Below, in pieces: positions 1 through 7,766 of a stretch of DNA of 32,645 bases (positions are counted from its first letter, which is position 1; each line of letters begins with the position of its first letter). The DNA comes from Bacillota bacterium. Its GTDB lineage: Bacteria; Bacillota; Clostridia; Lachnospirales; Cellulosilyticaceae. Under the pieces are notes generated by a model. That model saw only the letters and a program-made list of their open reading frames with translations, had not been told where the DNA came from and did no database searches. Made by a program: the position numbers and the translations under genes. The stretch spans positions 1 through 32,645 of the forward strand of contig JAEWMQ010000016.1 in the NCBI GenBank assembly GCA_023393125.1, written 5' to 3'.

Positions 1-168
1 GTGTACTTGCTTCCAGCTGCTATCTCACTCCGCTAAGAAACTCTAAATTCGTAATCCTTATGAACGGGCGAAAACTCACTACGTTCAAACACTCGCCCTA
101 AAACCCATAAGAATTACTTCATTAAGATTTTCTAAGCTCTGCTCCAAGGCATCTTCCAGCAAGTCCAC
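1..168. repeat. Long imperfect palindrome A (cut by window edge)
   Basis: The two halves are imperfect reverse complements. GTGTACTTGCT at 1-11 matches the complement of 158-168. The block around 34-60 (GCTAAGAAA, then GTAATCCTTATG) matches the complement of about 111-144. GGGCGA at 64-69 pairs with TCGCCC near the tip. Seen from the minus strand, the tip reads CGAGTGTTTGA, 9 nt, then GTTTTCG, which recurs in the palindrome at 349-628. It may extend left of the window. No coding frame is convincing. It could be a miniature mobile element or a structured RNA; nothing here decides between them. Positions 169-348 show no gene or clear signal. Confidence 0.6.
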
Positions 169-348
169 TAGTCTCCCTACATAGCTACTGATTTACAAGA
201 ATAAACTACAAAGAAGCTTTATACATTATTGTGAATGAAGGGAAAACGGAGAAAATCCTTCGTTAAGAATTGCTGAGCTCTATACGTTGCTATTGCTAGA
301 ACGAGATATACTAGAATGGTTTATAAGTTTAAAGTATCGTTTATTTTT

Positions 349-628
349 CTCATGCCGCTTTACTGTAAGGAGCGTTTATGAGCTTAATAACGTTTGGCAG
401 AAATGAGAGGAGGAGGGATATCTGGAAGGGTGACTTGGGATAATTTTTTAGAGGCACTTGGCGAACGTTTTGGATGGGTTTTAGCACGAGTGTTTGACCA
501 ACGGGAGTTTTCGTGTGTTCATCCAAATAAGTGAGCCTAGTGCCTCAATAAATTTGAACCGGAACACTGGAAGATAGCCCTTCTCCTCTCATTTCCTCCC
601 ATCAGCCTTTCTCATAAATGCCTCTACA
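349..628. repeat. Long nested palindrome B
   Basis: Several nested inverted repeats share one centre near 500. About 401-425 (AAATGAGAGGAGGAGGG) pairs with 576-595. AGGCACT at 452-458 pairs with AGTGCCT at 539-545. TTGGATG at 470-476 pairs with CATCCAA at 520-526. CACGA at 485-489 pairs with TCGTG at 510-514. An outer arm around 367-382 matches 611-626. A smaller hairpin (CTCAT...ATGAG, 349-382) competes with the outer arm. The tip contains CGAGTGTTTGA and GTTTTCG, 22 of 27 positions identical to the tip of the palindrome at 1-168 in the opposite orientation. No ORF is credible. Positions 629-757 are very AT-rich with nothing further seen. Confidence 0.6.
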
Positions 629-757
629 AATTCTTATTTGTAGGGCTGAATAGTTATCAATTAATTAATATCTCTATATAATAAATAAAACATACTAGAT
701 ATTATATAGTATAATTTACACTTTTATATTATTTAAATCAATTACTAATTTAATAAG

Positions 758-807
758 ATAGCCTCAAAAGGAAAAACGCTTATCTTAGTTCTTCCTTTTG
801 AGGCTAT
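758..807 (-). terminator. Hairpin terminator after nfnB
   Basis: A stem of about 15 bp (ATAGCCTCAAAAGGAA at 758-773 against TTCCTTTTGAGGCTAT at 792-807) sits 50 nt past the nfnB stop. The U-run after it on the minus strand is weak (TTATTAAAT), so termination strength is uncertain. Confidence 0.6.
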
Positions 808-856
808 TCATTCAGTAATTAAAACTTAAAACTAAATATAATCTCTTAAGCAATAG

Positions 857-2242
857 TTATTTTGACATAATATATTCATCCATTGCTGCTGCTGCTTTTT
901 TACCTGCACCCATTGCTAGAATAACTGTTGCTGCACCTGTTACGGCATCTCCACCTGCATATACACCTTCTCTAGTAGTAAGGCCAGTTTCTTCTTCTGT
1001 AATAATACAGCCTCTTCTATTAGTTTCTAGTCCTTTTGTAGTGCTTCTAATAAGTGGGTTAGGACTTGTACCAATTGCCATGATTGCACAGTCTATATCA
1101 AGTACAAAGTTAGAACCTTCTTTTACAATAGGGCTTCTTCTACCTGATTCATCTGCTTCTCCTAATTCCATTTCTACACATTCTACGCCTTTTACCCAGC
1201 CGTCTTCACCTAAGATTTGTACTGGATTAGTAAGGTTTTTAAAGATAATGCCTTCTTCTTTAGCATGCTCTACTTCTTCTCTTCTTGCTGGCATTTCTTC
1301 TTCCCCACGACGGTAAACAATATATACATTTTCTGCTCCAAGACGTTTAGCGCATCTTGCAGCATCCATTGCTACGTTACCACCACCAAATACTGCTACA
1401 CTCTTGCTATTATGTATAGGTGTGTCACTACCTTCTTTATATGCTTTCATAAGATTGACACGTGTTAAGAACTCATTAGCTGAATATACACCCTTTAAGT
1501 TCTCTCCTGGGATATTCATAAAGTTAGGAAGCCCTGCACCTGAACCTACAAAGATTGCTTCATATCCATCTTCAAAAAGCTCATCAATAGAAATAACTTT
1601 ACCAATTACCATATTAGTAAGTACTTCTACACCCATAGCTTTTAAGGTATCAATTTCTTTTTGTACAATTGCTTTTGGAAGTCTAAATTCTGGAATACCA
1701 TAAACAAGTACACCACCAGCTAAATGAAGTGCCTCAAATACAGTTACTTTATAACCTTTCTTAGCTAAGTCACCTGCACAAGTAAGTCCTGCTGGACCAG
1801 CTCCTACGATCGCTACTTTATGTCCATTTGACTTTGGTACTTTGACTTCTTCCTTGCTGTTTGCCATATGGTAGTCTGCTACAAAACGTTCAAGGCGGCC
1901 AATACCAACACTTTCTGTTTTAATACCTCTTACGCATTTAGCTTCACATTGTGTTTCTTGAGGACAAACTCTACCACATACGGCTGGTAAACTACTAGAT
2001 TCATGAATCACTTCATAAGCTTTTTCAAGATCACCATTTTGAATTTCAGCAATAAAGCCTGGTATATTAACATTAACAGGACAACCTTTTACACAAGGTG
2101 AATTTTTACAATTTAAACAACGTTCGGCTTCTTCCTGTGCCATTTCTAAAGTATAGCCAAGTGCAACCTCCTCAAAGTTTCCATTTCTCACCATAGGGTC
2201 TTGTACTGGCATATCTAATTTTTTAGGACTCATGTTTGGCAT
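857..2242 (-). CDS. nfnB: NfnB: large subunit of NADH-dependent ferredoxin:NADP+ oxidoreductase (GltA-like)
   Basis: This 461-residue flavoprotein belongs to the glutamate synthase small-subunit family. An N-terminal domain holds two four-cysteine sets for [4Fe-4S] clusters (C42, C45, C50, C54 and C89, C93, C99, C103). An FAD dinucleotide fold follows (GAGPAG at 147-152), then an NADP-type GGGNVAMDA motif near 287. No large glutamate synthase subunit is nearby. The partner encoded immediately upstream is NfnA-like, so the pair is best read as cytosolic NfnAB, which couples NADH and reduced ferredoxin to NADP+ by electron bifurcation. The ATG at 2242 has GGAGGTG inside the last codons of nfnA, 6 nt away, which implies translational coupling. 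An ordinary GltA-type NADPH oxidoreductase is the alternative. Confidence 0.9.
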   Translation of the reverse strand: MPNMSPKKLDMPVQDPMVRNGNFEEVALGYTLEMAQEEAERCLNCKNSPCVKGCPVNVNIPGFIAEIQNGDLEKAYEVIHESSSLPAVCGRVCPQETQCEAKCVRGIKTESVGIGRLERFVADYHMANSKEEVKVPKSNGHKVAIVGAGPAGLTCAGDLAKKGYKVTVFEALHLAGGVLVYGIPEFRLPKAIVQKEIDTLKAMGVEVLTNMVIGKVISIDELFEDGYEAIFVGSGAGLPNFMNIPGENLKGVYSANEFLTRVNLMKAYKEGSDTPIHNSKSVAVFGGGNVAMDAARCAKRLGAENVYIVYRRGEEEMPARREEVEHAKEEGIIFKNLTNPVQILGEDGWVKGVECVEMELGEADESGRRSPIVKEGSNFVLDIDCAIMAIGTSPNPLIRSTTKGLETNRRGCIITEEETGLTTREGVYAGGDAVTGAATVILAMGAGKKAAAAMDEYIMSK

Positions 2243-3079
2243 TTATTTCACCTCCATTAAGTTACAATGATGTTCTAGTGAGCGTTTTTCAAAGTCTTTA
2301 TACATGCTAGATCTAGAAATAGCTTCATCAAAGTCTACTTCATGTCCATCAAAATCTGGTCCATCTACGCAAGCAAACTTCACTTTACCACCTACAGTTA
2401 AGCGGCAACCACCACACATACCTGTACCATCAATCATAATAGGATTCATACTTACTACAGTTTTAATACCATATTGTTTAGTAAGCTGTGCTACAAATTT
2501 CATCATTACTAATGGCCCAATAGCAATAACCTCATCATACTCATTGCCTTCTTTAATCAATTTCTCAAGGGCTAATGTTACAAGACCTTTTTCTCCATAT
2601 GATCCATCATCTGTCATGATAAATAGACGATCACTTGCTGCTTTAAATTCTTCTTCTAAAATAAGTAAGTCTCTATTTCTAAAGCCAACAATAACATCCA
2701 CTTTGGCTCCTAAGTGATGTAATTTCTTAGCAACTGGATATGCTATAGCAGAGCCTACTCCTCCACCGATAACAGCTACTTTTTTAAGACCATCAACATG
2801 AGAAGCTTCTCCTAATGGCCCTACAAAATCACAAATAAATTGGCCTTCTTCTAGCTGACCTAAAGCAGTTGTCGATTTTCCTACAACCTGGAAAATAATA
2901 GTTACTGTTCCACTTTCACGATTAAAGTCTGCAATTGTTAACGGAATACGTTCACCTTCTTCATCTACTCTCAAAATGATAAATTGTCCTGGTTCCGCTT
3001 TTTTAGCAATGGCTGGTGCCGCAATATCCATAAGTACTACTGTAGGATTAAGCATACGCTTTTTAACAATCTTGTACAT
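2243..3079 (-). CDS. nfnA: NfnA: small FAD/[2Fe-2S] subunit of NADH-dependent ferredoxin:NADP+ oxidoreductase
   Basis: 278 residues of the ferredoxin-NADP reductase / dihydroorotate dehydrogenase electron-transfer family. The FAD-binding RIPLTI motif is near residue 44, the NAD-site glycine loop (VIGGGVGSA) near 103, and the [2Fe-2S] site (D217, C222, C225, C237 in DGTGMCGGC and FACVDGP) near the C-terminus. One Asp plus three Cys is the known ligand pattern of NfnA. I place the start at 3079: AAAGGAGG lies 5 nt upstream, and the family begins at MYKIV. An ATG at 3142 in frame would add 21 residues that overlap the leader and have no family counterpart. The gene is adjacent to nfnB with no gap. 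It is probably controlled by the attenuator-like structure at 3145-3262. Confidence 0.9.
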   Translation of the reverse strand: MYKIVKKRMLNPTVVLMDIAAPAIAKKAEPGQFIILRVDEEGERIPLTIADFNRESGTVTIIFQVVGKSTTALGQLEEGQFICDFVGPLGEASHVDGLKKVAVIGGGVGSAIAYPVAKKLHHLGAKVDVIVGFRNRDLLILEEEFKAASDRLFIMTDDGSYGEKGLVTLALEKLIKEGNEYDEVIAIGPLVMMKFVAQLTKQYGIKTVVSMNPIMIDGTGMCGGCRLTVGGKVKFACVDGPDFDGHEVDFDEAISRSSMYKDFEKRSLEHHCNLMEVK

Positions 3080-3144
3080 AGAATCCTCCTTTATTTGTCC
3101 ACAAAAATATTTCTTATATACCAAGAACTCTTTCCTGTGCATTT

Positions 3145-3262
3145 AAGAAAAGGCTACGATAATCGCAGCCCGTTTAATTACTTTAGTCGCCGCGATTCAT
3201 TGCAGCAGAATGAGTTGTTAATTCCTTAACATTCTATTTCTAGTTTAGCACTGTAGCCTTTA
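3145..3262 (-). promoter_or_regulatory. Structured leader RNA with terminator/antiterminator choice upstream of nfnA
   Basis: Read on the minus strand, GGCTGCGA (3170-3163) pairs with TCGTAGCC (3159-3152) across a TTA loop and is followed by TTTTCTT, a typical intrinsic terminator. AAAGGCTAC (3261-3253) can instead pair with GTAGCCTTT (3157-3149), which would destroy the terminator stem. Between the arms are a hairpin AGAAT/ATTCT enclosing GTTAA-GGAA-TTAAC (GNRA-like loop) and a GCTGC/GCGGC hairpin (3206-3189). The layout fits a riboswitch, a protein-controlled attenuator, or a free small RNA of about 115 nt. I do not recognise the family. The stretch 3263-3468 is AT-rich with no gene seen. 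Confidence 0.55.
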
Positions 3263-3468
3263 TATTTCAACAAATTTTTATATTATTATATACTTTTTAT
3301 TAATATTGCTTTATTTTCATCTATTTTAGTTTTAATTTTTAATTTAAATTCTAAATTTTAGTATGGATTTTCTGTAAATATGTTAGATTTACTTTAATAT
3401 CATTTCATCTGTATTGAAAGCTACTAACCCTTAACCTGCAATTGTGCTAAATGGTTACTCGTATCTAT

Positions 3469-3500
3469 AAAAAAAAGACGATACCCTAAAGCATCGCCCT
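3469..3500 (-). terminator. Intrinsic terminator of the cold-shock gene
   Basis: On the minus strand, GGCGATG pairs with TATCGTC (with wobbles) around a short loop, followed by eight U residues (A-run at 3469-3476). It lies 24 nt past the stop of the cold-shock gene. Confidence 0.85.
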
Positions 3501-3523
3501 TATCTACTATTATTTAATGCTAA

Positions 3524-3721
3524 TTAGCATTTTGTAACGTTAGCAGCTTGTGGTCCTCTGTTACCTTCAACGATATCAAAGCTAACTTCTTGACCTTCTT
3601 CTAATGTTTTGAAACCGTCACCTTGAATAGCTGTGAAGTGTACGAATACGTCATCTCCACCTTCTCTTTCGATGAATCCAAAACCTTTTTCTGCATTAAA
3701 CCATTTAACTTTACCTGTCAT
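3524..3721 (-). CDS. cspA: Cold-shock protein, CspA family
   Basis: A 65-residue single cold-shock (OB-fold) domain, the usual length of the family. RNP1 (KGFGFI, 12-17) and RNP2 (VFVHF, 25-29) are intact, so it should bind single-stranded RNA or DNA and act as an RNA chaperone. The last residues are TKC where TKL or similar is common. It is monocistronic, with its own promoter (3855-3883), a leader of about 120 nt and a strong terminator. The ribosome site AAGGAGG is 7 nt before the ATG and lies inside a possible inhibitory stem. The family assignment is secure; which paralogue name applies is not. Confidence 0.95.
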   Translation of the reverse strand: MTGKVKWFNAEKGFGFIEREGGDDVFVHFTAIQGDGFKTLEEGQEVSFDIVEGNRGPQAANVTKC

Positions 3722-3724
3722 TAC

Positions 3725-3815
3725 TAGGCCTCCTTAAATAAAATCTTTTATTGCTAAAACACTGCTACGCAAAACGTTATTCGGTCTTGCTAGTTTTTTT
3801 GTTACAAGAGGCCTA
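3725..3815 (-). promoter_or_regulatory. Cold-shock mRNA leader with ribosome-site-sequestering stem
   Basis: In the mRNA, TAGGCCTC (3815-3808) is an exact complement of GAGGCCTA (3732-3725), and pairing extends two further positions (one wobble). The second arm covers the GGAGG of the ribosome site. The two arms are 75 nt apart. Melting or refolding of this stem would switch translation, as is known in principle for cspA-type leaders. Confidence 0.5.
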
Positions 3816-3854
3816 CCTATCCGTTTTTGTTTCAATATTTTAACTTACATCATT

Positions 3855-3883
3855 ATATTATCATAATTATCGTGAAAAATCAA
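3855..3883 (-). promoter_or_regulatory. Probable sigma-A promoter of the cold-shock gene
   Basis: TTGATT (3883-3878), a 17-nt spacer, then TAATAT (3860-3855) on the minus strand. This gives a leader of about 120 nt, typical for cold-shock genes. The -10 box is only a partial match. Confidence 0.45.
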
Positions 3884-3997
3884 GACGGTTTAAACTTTTC
3901 TCATATTGATGTTGGAATTATATAACTATTCACCAATGTTTCTGTATACTTTCAAGCTTTTAACTCATGTTTTAGCTTATATTTTTATCATTTTCAA

Positions 3998-4044
3998 CAA
4001 AAAAGGTGAGACTTTATTACCACCCTTACTAATTAAGTCTCACC
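3998..4044 (-). terminator. Intrinsic terminator of thyX
   Basis: A ten-base perfect stem, GGTGAGACTT at 4005-4014 against AAGTCTCACC at 4035-4044, is followed on the minus strand by a run of six U residues. Confidence 0.85.
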
Positions 4045-4070
4045 AAATTTTGAATAAATGTATTTTATTA

Positions 4071-4934
4071 TTATTTTTCGTATTTTTTAATAATCTCACC
4101 ATGCTTTTGTTTATAATAAAGCATTTTGCCACAGCTCATTTTACCTTCTTTGCACTTACCATGAACACAAGTAGGTACTGCATATTTAAATATAGTAGGT
4201 GCAATTTCCATACATGCTAGCCACATTTCATAAGCCATATCTCTGATCTCTTCTTGCGCTCTATCACAAAGTCTTTCCTTAAAGAAATTAAAGAGTGCTC
4301 TAACATTCATTGTTGCTTGAATTTTTGTTTCACATGCATTTGGAAGTACATAACGTGCATTTTCTATAGCGATCTTTTCAAGTTTTGAATACAGTTTTTT
4401 ATCGCTTTCTTTAAGGATTTTTACAAGTTCTTCTCCTTCTATTCCATTAGCTATAGCTCTACTTACCTCTTCTGCCACTTTACCAGCTGCAGCGTGTTCT
4501 TTAATTTGTTCCACTAATAAGCTAAGCGTAATATGATTATAATCTTGTTGCAATTTCTCCATCATCTTTATATAATCTGCTTTTAAATTATCATATTTAG
4601 CAATTGGCTTTGGAATAATATACTCAAACTGTCCCTCACTTACATAACGCTGTGATTTTTGAGAATAACTACTTCCTATTCTATGACGTACTAATTGATG
4701 AGTTAATGAACGACTTACCCCTTCAATCCCAAAGGTAATACTACTATGCTCTAGAATTGAACCATGCCCAATTTCTAAAATCATATTTAAAAACTTTTCT
4801 GCGTTTTCGGGTGTAACTTGATCTCTTAATTCTTCTATGTCTGCTGAGCTATAACAAAGTCTAGCTCCTCTTACTATATTTTGTTCAAACTCTGGTGTGT
4901 GACTTAATATCACTACGTTTAACTTAGTTTCCAT
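4071..4934 (-). CDS. thyX: FAD-dependent thymidylate synthase ThyX
   Basis: 287 residues. It makes dTMP from dUMP using methylene-tetrahydrofolate, FAD and NADPH, and releases tetrahydrofolate. The signature region reads HQLVRHRIGSSYSQKSQRY. The usual pattern is RHR, seven residues, then Ser; here eight residues separate RHR from the Ser in KSQR, read directly from the DNA. The C-terminal 40 residues are Cys-rich (PTCVHGKCKEGKMSCGK), with four Cys that might bind metal; this extends beyond the ThyX core. The gene is divergent from folA, 256 nt away. Confidence in the family is high. ATG at 4934 is used; the ribosome site upstream (AGAGGGAAAAGAT) is acceptable. Confidence 0.92.
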   Translation of the reverse strand: METKLNVVILSHTPEFEQNIVRGARLCYSSADIEELRDQVTPENAEKFLNMILEIGHGSILEHSSITFGIEGVSRSLTHQLVRHRIGSSYSQKSQRYVSEGQFEYIIPKPIAKYDNLKADYIKMMEKLQQDYNHITLSLLVEQIKEHAAAGKVAEEVSRAIANGIEGEELVKILKESDKKLYSKLEKIAIENARYVLPNACETKIQATMNVRALFNFFKERLCDRAQEEIRDMAYEMWLACMEIAPTIFKYAVPTCVHGKCKEGKMSCGKMLYYKQKHGEIIKKYEK

Positions 4935-5152
4935 ATCTTTTCCCTCTTATCTTTCTGTGTATTAGACGATCTATCTTAACGAACTTTTATGTTTTATACT
5001 ATATTTGAATAGCTATAGATAAAAGCAAATAGGATATGAGCTTCTCTCTATGATGAAAGTTTATTACAAAAGCGTCTTACTGGCAAGTGTCTTATTAAAA
5101 TCCATTATTAACTAATTATTTTTATTTCCACATATTCATATGACTTATTTGA

Positions 5153-5158
5153 TATAAT
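5153..5158 (+). promoter_or_regulatory. Possible -10 box for folA
   Basis: A perfect TATAAT lies 32 nt before the folA start. No good -35 hexamer is seen at 16-18 nt spacing, so this is tentative. Confidence 0.35.
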
Positions 5159-5190
5159 ATAAGTCTATCAAGTTCAAGGAGGCTACACCG

Positions 5191-5682
5191 TTGATTTGTT
5201 TAATTGCAGCTATTAGTAAAAATAATCAAATTGGTTTTCACAACAAAATGCCTTGGCATATTCCTGAAGATCTAGCTTATTTTAGAGAAGTAACAAGTGG
5301 ACATACCGTTATCATGGGAAGAAAGACCTTTGAAAGTATAGGTAAACCTCTTCCCAACCGAACTAATGTCGTCCTAACTACAAATCTTCATTTTTCTGCT
5401 GATGGTGTTATTGTTTTACATAACATAAGCGAAGCACTAAAACTCTGTGAAGCTACTGAAGATGCCGTCTTTGTTATTGGTGGAGGTGAGATTTATAAAG
5501 CTTTTCTACCTTATGCACAGTATTTATACCTTACTTTAATCGATGAAGTTGTTAAAGGTGATACTTGCTTTCCCCATTACCAAAAAGATTTCCACTTGCT
5601 TGAGTCTAGCCGTAGCAAAAGTTTTACAGCTAATGGACATCCTTTCTCCTTTACCCTTTGGGGAAGAGGATCTCGTGAATAA
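5191..5682 (+). CDS. folA: Dihydrofolate reductase
   Basis: 163 residues, the normal length for bacterial dihydrofolate reductase, which reduces dihydrofolate to tetrahydrofolate with NADPH. The N-terminal IAAISKNNQIG, the Met20-loop-like PWHIPEDLAYFR with its acidic residue, VIMGRKTFESIG, and the FVIGGGEIY dinucleotide loop near residue 94 are all typical. The start is TTG at 5191, with AAGGAGG 8 nt upstream; no ATG in frame lies before the conserved MICLIAA-like start. It stands next to thyX, forming a small dTMP/folate locus on opposite strands. ThyX does not produce dihydrofolate, so the enzyme may mainly serve folate synthesis or salvage. Confidence 0.95.
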   Translation: MICLIAAISKNNQIGFHNKMPWHIPEDLAYFREVTSGHTVIMGRKTFESIGKPLPNRTNVVLTTNLHFSADGVIVLHNISEALKLCEATEDAVFVIGGGEIYKAFLPYAQYLYLTLIDEVVKGDTCFPHYQKDFHLLESSRSKSFTANGHPFSFTLWGRGSRE

Positions 5683-5696
5683 TATCATCGCCAAAC

Positions 5697-5751
5697 AAAA
5701 AAGGTTACTACCTCATCTATATTCATAGTCTATGAGATAGCAACCTTTATT
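5697..5751. terminator. Bidirectional terminator between folA and the helicase gene
   Basis: AAAGGTTACTACCTCAT pairs with ATGAGATAGCAACCTTT with few mismatches. On the minus strand it is followed by six U residues, 10 nt past the helicase stop; on the plus strand by TTTATTT, after folA. Confidence 0.8.
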
Positions 5752-5760
5752 TAATTCATG

Positions 5761-7515
5761 TTATCTACTACTCTTATCGTTATTACGAGGACGGTAGTTT
5801 GAGTGTCCTCCCTCTGGACGTCTACTACCTTCTTGACGTCTTGAAGTACTTCTACCCATTTGTCTGTCTCTACCATCTTGTTTTCTATTAGCTACTTCGA
5901 TATTAACTCTTCTACCCTTTAAGCTTTCACCTACAAGGTTAGCCATAATATCTCCAAGATGTTTCTTTGGAATTTCAAAGAATGAGAATTTATCAAGCAT
6001 GTCTACACGGCCAATTTCCTTGCCTGTAATATTACAGTTAGATGCGATAAACTTAACAAGCTCTGATACTTGAAGATTATCCTTACGTCCAAGGTTAATG
6101 AATAAACGTACGAAATCTCCCTCAATTTTACTTGTGTCATAATTGCTACGTGCTGCTAAGTCTTCCACTGAATACTCTGCTGATGCTCCCATAACCATTT
6201 TATCCATGGTCAGTTTAAGGAAGGCTGCTGCTACTTCAAGAGATGTAGCATAATTCTCATCCTCAATGTCACCTACTTCTTCAAGAATTTTTTCAATAAA
6301 ACTTGTATATTTTGTAAGTGCACCTTCAGCTAAAATAGTTTTTACTTCATCCATGATACCAGATAATTTATTTTCTTGAATATCTTCGATTGATGGTGGT
6401 TTGATGAGTTTAATCTTTGACTTTGTATAACGTTGGATGTCACGTAATTTAACTAATTCTTTACCTGCAGCAAAAGTATAAGAAACACCTTCTCTTTGCG
6501 CACGACCTGTACGACCAATACGGTGTACATAGTACTCTTCATCACTTGGTACATCATAGTTAAATACTGCATCTACATCATCTACGTCAATTCCTCTAGC
6601 TGCAACATCTGTCGCTATAAGAATATCGATTAATCCATTTCTGAAACGAGACATAACATTATCTCTTTGAAGTTGTTTCATATCTCCGTGAAGTGATTCT
6701 GCACTATAGCCTCTTGCTTGAAGGTCTCTACACAAGTCGTCTACACGCTTTTTAGTATTACAGAATACTACTGAAAGCTTGAAGTTATTCGCATCGATTA
6801 GGCGAGATAAAACTTCTACTTTATTGCTATCTCTTACTTCAAGATAGTATTGTTTAACAGTTGGTACTGTGAGTTCTTTGTGTACTACATTAACTGTTAC
6901 TGGATTATTTTGATATTTATTAGCAATATCTAAAATGGCTTTTGCTAAAGTTGCTGAAAAGAGTACAAATTGACGTTCCTCTGGTACACTTTCTAAAATA
7001 ATATCGATATCCTCACGGAATCCCATGTTAAGCATTTCATCTGCTTCATCTAAGATAATCATTTTTAAATGCTCTAATTTTAAAGTTCCCCTTCTAAGAT
7101 GGTCCATAATTCTACCCGGAGTACCTACAATAATTTGAGGTCTCTTCTTAAGAGCTATAATCTGTCTATCAATTTGTTGCCCCCCATAGATAGGAAGAAT
7201 ACGTATGCCTCTTTTATATCTAGCAAGAGCAGAAAGCTCTTCTGTTGTTTGAATAACAAGCTCACGTGTTGGACAAAGAATAAGCACTTGTACTTTTTCA
7301 TTAGTAGTGTCAATACCTTCTACCGCTGGAATCCCGAACGCACAAGTTTTTCCTGTTCCTGTTGGTGCTTGTGCAATAATATCATTACCCTTTAAAATAA
7401 TAGGGATTGCTTTGCCTTGAATAGGTGTTGTTTCTTCAAATCCCATGTCATGAGCCGCTCTAATAATCTCTTCTGATACTTCTAGTTGGTTAAATAATAT
7501 ACTTTCTATAATCAT
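5761..7515 (-). CDS. DEAD-box RNA helicase with DbpA-type RNA-binding domain
   Basis: 584 residues. The helicase core has all motifs: Q motif (TTPIQ, 29-33), Walker A APTGTGKT (50-57), PTREL (82-86), TPGR (132-135), DEAD (156-159), SAT (187-189) and HRIGRTGR (331-338). Residues about 460-540 (RLFINLGRKDNL...IGRVDML) match the DbpA RNA-binding domain, and the last 45 residues are rich in Arg, Gly and Ser, a flexible RNA-binding tail. It is therefore a DeaD/CshA/DbpA-type protein for ribosome assembly or cold adaptation, fitting the cold-shock gene nearby. The ribosome site AGAGG is unusually close to the ATG (2 nt), so translation may start poorly. The exact paralogue is unresolved. Confidence 0.93.
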   Translation of the reverse strand: MIIESILFNQLEVSEEIIRAAHDMGFEETTPIQGKAIPIILKGNDIIAQAPTGTGKTCAFGIPAVEGIDTTNEKVQVLILCPTRELVIQTTEELSALARYKRGIRILPIYGGQQIDRQIIALKKRPQIIVGTPGRIMDHLRRGTLKLEHLKMIILDEADEMLNMGFREDIDIILESVPEERQFVLFSATLAKAILDIANKYQNNPVTVNVVHKELTVPTVKQYYLEVRDSNKVEVLSRLIDANNFKLSVVFCNTKKRVDDLCRDLQARGYSAESLHGDMKQLQRDNVMSRFRNGLIDILIATDVAARGIDVDDVDAVFNYDVPSDEEYYVHRIGRTGRAQREGVSYTFAAGKELVKLRDIQRYTKSKIKLIKPPSIEDIQENKLSGIMDEVKTILAEGALTKYTSFIEKILEEVGDIEDENYATSLEVAAAFLKLTMDKMVMGASAEYSVEDLAARSNYDTSKIEGDFVRLFINLGRKDNLQVSELVKFIASNCNITGKEIGRVDMLDKFSFFEIPKKHLGDIMANLVGESLKGRRVNIEVANRKQDGRDRQMGRSTSRRQEGSRRPEGGHSNYRPRNNDKSSR

Positions 7516-7620
7516 TACCTCTACAATCTATTATATAATTTATAAGTGAAATTAATCTATTTCCTTACATCGCTACCTTTAATCATACTACATAATGCAA
7601 AAAACCTCAAGGAGTAAAAT

Positions 7621-7649
7621 GTTCCTATTATAAGAAAAAAGTTCCTATT
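7621..7649 (+). repeat. Tandem GTTCCTATT repeats, 20 nt apart
   Basis: GTTCCTATT occurs at 7621-7629 and 7641-7649, two helical turns apart, and once more at 9261-9269 on the same strand between the galacturonidase and araC-type genes. Direct half-sites about 21 bp apart are typical of AraC-family operators. That link is inferred. Confidence 0.3.
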
Positions 7650-7697
7650 CAGAGGGTAGCTAGCTTCTAAACAAAAGGTTTAGTGATTAGATAAACA

Positions 7698-7744
7698 AAG
7701 AAGAGATATGATAAATCTATTTATTATTTATCATATCTCTTCTT
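7698..7744 (-). terminator. Terminator of the GH4 gene
   Basis: A perfect 19-bp stem (7698-7716 with 7726-7744; AAGAAGAGATATGATAAAT and its complement) starts 22 nt past the GH4 stop. The minus strand continues TTTGTTTATC. Confidence 0.75.
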
Positions 7745-7766
7745 TATTTATTTATTTTTTTTATTC

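Noticed and set aside
3080..3142. N-terminal extension of nfnA
   Set aside because: No family counterpart and no ribosome site there; AAAGGAGG clearly precedes ATG 3079.
3906..4220. Plus-strand frame of 104 codons
   Set aside because: It covers the thyX terminator and the thyX 3' end in antisense, with no ribosome site and only hydrophobic low-complexity content.
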